Positions 5,713 to 8,516 of a stretch of DNA of 8,516 bases are shown one piece after another. Under the pieces are notes generated by a model that had not been told where the DNA came from, did not search any database, and saw only the letters and a list, made by a program, of their open reading frames with translations. The stretch comes from a bacterium. GTDB lineage: Bacteria; Chlamydiota; Chlamydiia; Chlamydiales; FEN-1388. The stretch spans positions 1-8,516 of the forward strand of contig JAJZPP010000012.1 of the NCBI GenBank assembly GCA_021811115.1, in the 5' to 3' direction. Positions within the stretch are counted from its first letter, which is position 1; each line of letters begins with the position of its first letter. Both the position numbers and the translations under genes were made by a program.

Positions 5713-6328
5713 GAAAGACTGCGCCAGGCGCATTCAGAAGTTGCTTGATAGGTACATTCCTGATCCAAAACCGCCCCTGCACCAAACAAACCCATTTACC
5801 CTCCTCATCGCAGTCGTGCTTTCGGCGCAGTGTACGGATGAGCGTGTCAACAGGGTGACGCCAGCTCTCTTTTCTCATGGAGATACGCCGAAAGATATGT
5901 GTCAAATGGGAGTAAAGGAAATTCAGAGGATCATAAAATCGTGTGGCTTATCAACACGTAAGGCGAGAGCTATTTTTGAACTCTCTTGCATGCTTGAAAA
6001 TGAGTTTGGAGGAAGCCTCCCGAATACTATGGAGGAGCTGCTGCGACTCCCAGGAGTAGGTCGTAAGACAGCGAGTGTCGTGTTGACTCAAGCCTTCTCG
6101 ATTCCCGCCTTCCCGGTGGATACCCATATTTTTCGCCTCGCTCACAGGTGGCACTTATCTGAAGGCAAGACGCGCGAGGCAGTGGAGCATGATTTGAGGT
6201 CGCTTTTCCCAGAGGAGTCATGGGGCAAGATTCATTTGCAAATGATCTTATATGGCAGGACTTTTTGTCCTGCCCGTCAGCACGTTTTGGAGAGGTGTCC
6301 AATTTGCAGCGGATGTGCCCACAGATAA
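5702..6328 (+). CDS. nth: Endonuclease III (DNA glycosylase/AP lyase)
   Basis: This repair enzyme removes oxidised pyrimidines from DNA and nicks the abasic site. Starting at TTG 5702 it has 208 residues, near the 211 of E. coli Nth. Core motifs are PFTLLIAVVLSAQCTDERVN (31-50), the helix-hairpin-helix LLRLPGVGRKTASVVL (113-128) with catalytic K122, and FPVDTHIFRLAHR (137-149) with catalytic D140. Four cysteines for an iron-sulfur cluster are at 189, 199, 202 and 205, but the spacing is C-x9-C-x2-C-x2-C instead of the usual C-x6-C-x2-C-x5-C, and the protein ends three residues after the last one. The cluster loop is therefore rearranged or may not form. The gene is translationally coupled to mnmE, an adjacency I recall from Chlamydia. 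Its last 52 bases overlap the convergent M48 protease gene. Confidence 0.95.
   Translation: MESKKDCARRIQKLLDRYIPDPKPPLHQTNPFTLLIAVVLSAQCTDERVNRVTPALFSHGDTPKDMCQMGVKEIQRIIKSCGLSTRKARAIFELSCMLENEFGGSLPNTMEELLRLPGVGRKTASVVLTQAFSIPAFPVDTHIFRLAHRWHLSEGKTREAVEHDLRSLFPEESWGKIHLQMILYGRTFCPARQHVLERCPICSGCAHR
6254..6274 (-). terminator. Possible terminator hairpin at the nth/M48 junction
   Basis: A perfect 8-bp inverted repeat, GGCAGGAC and GTCCTGCC, flanks a five-base loop. It starts two bases after the stop codon of the M48 gene on the minus strand, the expected position of a terminator for the parA-M48 operon, and it lies inside the nth coding region. Neither side has a proper U-run (ATATAAG on the minus strand), so strong intrinsic termination is doubtful. 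The same bases encode the conserved GRTFCPA of Nth, so the palindrome could be coincidental. Confidence 0.35.
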
Positions 6329-7215
6329 AAATCGGCTGGCGGTTCTCGAACAGTATCTGTCGGTTGAAGAGTGCCTGTGAGATACATGAAACAGGTCAAT
6401 CTTTTCTCCCTCTCCAGCTCTTCAGCATCATCGATGGGAGCCATCCTTGTCCGTAATTCTTGGTTGATACGCTCTATTCGAGTAGTTATTGAGGGATGTG
6501 CCCAATCGTAATACCAAATTTTCGAGAAAAACCCATCCTTATTCCGCGCCATTTGTAGAATTCTTTGCGCGACCACTAAGAATCTTCTCATGCCCTTCAG
6601 CTCGTCGATAGAACTTTCGTGTAGAGCGAATTCATCAGCCTGATTTTCTCTGTATCGAGTAGAAATGATTTTAGCAAAAACCATCGAAACTATGATGATG
6701 GCTCCAGCAATCATGTTCAGAGCTATTCTTGCTATGAGTGATGTTCCCGCGAGAAGTGTAAAACAAGATCCAGAGAATAGACTCGCTGTGTAAGCTACGC
6801 CGTCCATGAGAGGACCTCTGGCTGCGTCATTATGTTTTATATGGCCAAGTTCATGTTTTAGAGCTCCTCGACAAGCATTTGGATCCCACAAAAACAGGTG
6901 GCGCCACAAATTGACTCCTGCGGGACCTCCTCGAAAACTGTTTGCCCCGTAATATCCCATATCTTGTAATGGACATGTTTGTGTAATAACCTGTTCTCCA
7001 AAAAGTACGTCCTCTCGAATCCCCGTTTTCTTGAGAAAGGGGGCAAACTCCTCTCTGATGGCCACGTTCTCAACCAAATCATTGCCACACACGCGAAATC
7101 GAGAGCCTGAAGAGTCTAGCTGTTTCATTGGGAGATGTGTGTCTCTATACGCTCGAGCGATCGAAGGGATACCGATCATCGTCGATACTAGTAAAAGATT
7201 ACCTGTGACTGACAT
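6277..7215 (-). CDS. M48-family membrane zinc metalloprotease
   Basis: The 312-aa protein has the zinc-protease motif HELGH at 121-125 (in ALKHELGHIKHND) and a downstream third ligand in YRENQADEFAL (E190, with D194), followed by HPSITTRIERI at 240-250. This order is characteristic of M48 peptidases such as HtpX and Ste24 relatives. Hydrophobic segments occur at about 4-20, 139-157 and 159-185, suggesting an inner-membrane enzyme with its active site between the first and second segments. The HtpX role in membrane-protein quality control is known for relatives; the substrate here is unknown. AAGGAA about ten bases upstream supports the start. A C-terminal tail of about 60 residues after the HPS block is distinctive, and its last part is encoded antisense to nth, so it may have grown by loss of an earlier stop. 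It is the last gene of the parA operon, 25 bp after the small ORF. Confidence 0.85.
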   Translation of the reverse strand: MSVTGNLLLVSTMIGIPSIARAYRDTHLPMKQLDSSGSRFRVCGNDLVENVAIREEFAPFLKKTGIREDVLFGEQVITQTCPLQDMGYYGANSFRGGPAGVNLWRHLFLWDPNACRGALKHELGHIKHNDAARGPLMDGVAYTASLFSGSCFTLLAGTSLIARIALNMIAGAIIIVSMVFAKIISTRYRENQADEFALHESSIDELKGMRRFLVVAQRILQMARNKDGFFSKIWYYDWAHPSITTRIERINQELRTRMAPIDDAEELEREKRLTCFMYLTGTLQPTDTVREPPADFYLWAHPLQIGHLSKTC

Positions 7216-7240
7216 TTCTAAATTTCCTTTTTCTATTTTG

Positions 7241-7372
7241 TTAGTTTTGTATGATATCCCTAAGGTCTTCCGGGCTCAGTTTTAACACCTGAAACGCTTC
7301 TCCACATTCCCCAGTCCTCGTCATCGAGCCGCGGTAGTGATTAAGCCCTTCAACAGCACGGTCATAGTTCAT
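7241..7372 (-). CDS. Small 43-aa protein in the parA-M48 operon, unknown
   Basis: An ATG at 7372-7370 opens a 43-codon frame ending in TAA at 7243-7241. It begins five bases after the stop of the RHH gene and ends 25 bases before the M48 gene, filling the gap almost exactly. The product starts MNYDRAVEGLNHYRGSMTRT and ends AFQVLKLSPEDLRDIIQN. It is soluble and of mixed charge, and the last part probably forms a helix with an N-terminal SPED cap. It has one cysteine and no membrane segment. Shine-Dalgarno support is weak (GAGATAGAAG before the ATG, within the end of the RHH gene), so translation would depend on coupling. I recognise no family. It could be an accessory of ParA/RHH, an adaptor for the protease, or a decayed gene end. 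Confidence 0.5.
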   Translation of the reverse strand: MNYDRAVEGLNHYRGSMTRTGECGEAFQVLKLSPEDLRDIIQN

Positions 7373-7377
7373 ATCTT

Positions 7378-7722
7378 CTATCTCGAGAGAAGGCCGACTA
7401 AAAAGGAAGTAATCTCTTTCTCACTTTTCGCTGTTGTGAGGTCGAGGCCACTTTGCTCCGCCGCAGCAACAAGGGCTCTTAAGATTTCGGCTCGACTGAC
7501 AGCCGCCTTTGTCTTCAATCTGATCTCAGCAGATAACTTGTCAAGCCAGTGGATTTGCTTGTCACGGAGCACGACAGTTACTTTGGTCCATTCCTCGGTG
7601 TGGAGGGGAGGACGGCCGCGACCCCGTTTTTCAGCTTCTTGAACCGCAGTCACAGGGCGAGTTGCGGTAGGCTTTTTAGCGAAAATATCATCCAGTTGTT
7701 TGCCAACTTTGGTGCTATTCAT
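7378..7722 (-). CDS. Ribbon-helix-helix DNA-binding protein, likely ParA partner
   Basis: The 114-residue protein has a basic, flexible N-terminus. The stretch KRGRGRPP at 32-39 resembles an AT-hook that would enter the minor groove. A predicted RHH fold follows: strand KVTVVL (47-52), first helix DKQIHWLDKLSAEIR (54-68), and second helix SRAEILRALVAAAEQSG (76-92). A C-terminal helical segment is near 100-113. RHH proteins often act as the centromere-binding partner of small ParA ATPases and repress their own operon; this role is inferred from position and fold. The ATG overlaps the parA 3' end by 8 bases, with AAGGGG about ten bases upstream inside parA. It is much shorter than the chlamydial pGP6-D protein (about 247 aa, from memory), which accompanies ParA on chlamydial plasmids, so it is not simply that gene. 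Confidence 0.7.
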   Translation of the reverse strand: MNSTKVGKQLDDIFAKKPTATRPVTAVQEAEKRGRGRPPLHTEEWTKVTVVLRDKQIHWLDKLSAEIRLKTKAAVSRAEILRALVAAAEQSGLDLTTAKSEKEITSFLVGLLSR

Positions 7723-8491
7723 GAGAAACTTTCCCCTTCATCCTTTGTGTGACCTCTTTTGCGAGAGCCTGGTACGCCATGGCGCCCGAACAGGTCCAGT
7801 CGTATTGGAAGACAGTCTTTCCAAAGCTTGGGGCTTCTGCAAGTTTAATATTGGTCTTAATTTCAGTCGTGAACACATCTTGAGCAAATTGTTGCCTAAT
7901 CATGCCTGAAATCTCTTTGGTCACTTTTGTCCTCGAGTCCACCATCGTGAGGAGGATGCCAAGGAGTGATCCTCGAGCTCCGATTCCTGCCTTGACTCGC
8001 TCAATCGAGTCAAGCAGGCTCACAAGCCCTTCAAGGGCAAGGTAGTGGGGAATCACGGGAACTAGGTAGAAATCACAGGCAACCAAAGCGTTGACTGGCA
8101 GAAGAGACATGGTGGGTGGGCAGTCAATAACTATCGCATCATACTGGTCGGCGATCGGCTGGAGGATGTCGAGGAGTCTCTCTGTTCTCTTTTCTGCATT
8201 GGCCAACGAAATATCAAAGTTGGCAAGAGCCATAGATCCTGTGATGAACTGAAATTGGGGGATGGAGCTTTTTCGGATGGCTTCCTCAATAGGAAGATCT
8301 TCGATCAGCACTTCGGCGATGGATGGGGTCAAATCGGCTCGAGGAACACCAAGAGAAAGAGAGGCGGATCCTTGGCTATCGAGGTCGATGAGTAAAACTT
8401 TTTGTTTGAGCATGGCAAGCGCGTGGCTTAAGTTAATGGCGCTGGTGGTCTTGCCGACCCCACCTTTTGACTGAATGCAAGAGATAATCAT
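7715..8491 (-). CDS. parA: ParA/Soj-family partition ATPase
   Basis: The 258-aa P-loop ATPase has the deviant Walker A motif KGGVGKTT at 9-16 with signature lysine K9, the A' motif VLLIDLDSQGSAS (32-44), and Walker B IVIDCPP (120-126). The region around 208-235 (EIKTNIKLAEAPSFGKTVFQYD) is typical of Soj/ParA C-terminal helices involved in DNA binding. Such proteins bind nonspecific DNA as ATP dimers and move or position a cargo marked by a partner DNA-binding protein. It lacks the N-terminal helix-turn-helix of large P1-type ParA and is close in size to chlamydial plasmid pGP5-D (about 264 aa, from memory). The ATG is preceded by AGGAA about six bases upstream. It is the first gene in the window of a tight minus-strand run with the RHH gene, a 43-aa ORF and an M48 protease; its promoter lies beyond the window edge. 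Confidence 0.93.
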   Translation of the reverse strand: MIISCIQSKGGVGKTTSAINLSHALAMLKQKVLLIDLDSQGSASLSLGVPRADLTPSIAEVLIEDLPIEEAIRKSSIPQFQFITGSMALANFDISLANAEKRTERLLDILQPIADQYDAIVIDCPPTMSLLPVNALVACDFYLVPVIPHYLALEGLVSLLDSIERVKAGIGARGSLLGILLTMVDSRTKVTKEISGMIRQQFAQDVFTTEIKTNIKLAEAPSFGKTVFQYDWTCSGAMAYQALAKEVTQRMKGKVSHE

Positions 8492-8516
8492 GGGTTTCCT
8501 GAATCATTGAATTCTT

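Noticed and set aside
8500..8514. GAAT...ATTC dyad just upstream of parA as a possible operator or parS site
   Set aside because: Only four bases on each side pair, and the window ends immediately after; there is too little sequence to support a binding site.
1..8516. CRISPR arrays, rRNA genes or toxin-antitoxin pairs
   Set aside because: No regularly spaced direct repeats or rRNA-like sequence were seen. The RHH gene could suggest an antitoxin, but it is coupled to ParA and no toxin-like partner is evident.

Overview
The window looks like chromosome from a member of the Chlamydiota, probably an environmental (Parachlamydiales-like) lineage. The translation block rpsB-tsf-pyrH and the adjacent mnmE-nth pair match gene orders I know from Chlamydia, and the ParA protein is of the small Soj/pGP5-D type common in this phylum. 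This is inference from gene order and protein character; no search was run and I do not name a species.

Layout, left to right. (1) 1-79: flanking DNA with nothing I can assign. (2) 80-1661: an insertion sequence bounded by a perfect 14-bp terminal inverted repeat, carrying one intact DDE transposase on the minus strand and a 35-codon ORF overlapping its 3' end. (3) 1662-1687: a short strip between the IS and pyrH that matches an internal stretch of the same transposase, apparently a scrap of an older related element. (4) 1688-4236, minus strand: tRNA-Gly(UCC), rpsB, tsf and pyrH, apparently one transcription unit from a promoter just upstream of the tRNA. frr, which normally follows pyrH, is not present; the IS occupies that position. 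(5) 4237-4338: a compact divergent promoter region. (6) 4339-6328, plus strand: mnmE and nth, overlapping by 11 bases, nth starting at TTG. (7) 6277-8491, minus strand: a tight four-gene run in transcription order parA, a ribbon-helix-helix DNA-binding protein, a 43-aa ORF and an M48 membrane metalloprotease. Its last gene overlaps the 3' end of nth by 52 bases tail to tail, with a perfect 8-bp-stem hairpin at the junction.

How the genes fit together. Region 4 supplies translation components (ribosomal protein S2, EF-Ts, a glycine tRNA) and UMP kinase for pyrimidine nucleotides. MnmE modifies the wobble uridine of tRNAs that include the UCC glycine tRNA encoded next to it in divergent orientation. 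Nth is a base-excision-repair glycosylase. Region 7 joins a ParA ATPase and a likely centromere- or operator-binding RHH partner to a short unknown protein and a membrane protease. It is the least expected arrangement in the window and the best candidate for an undescribed functional association.
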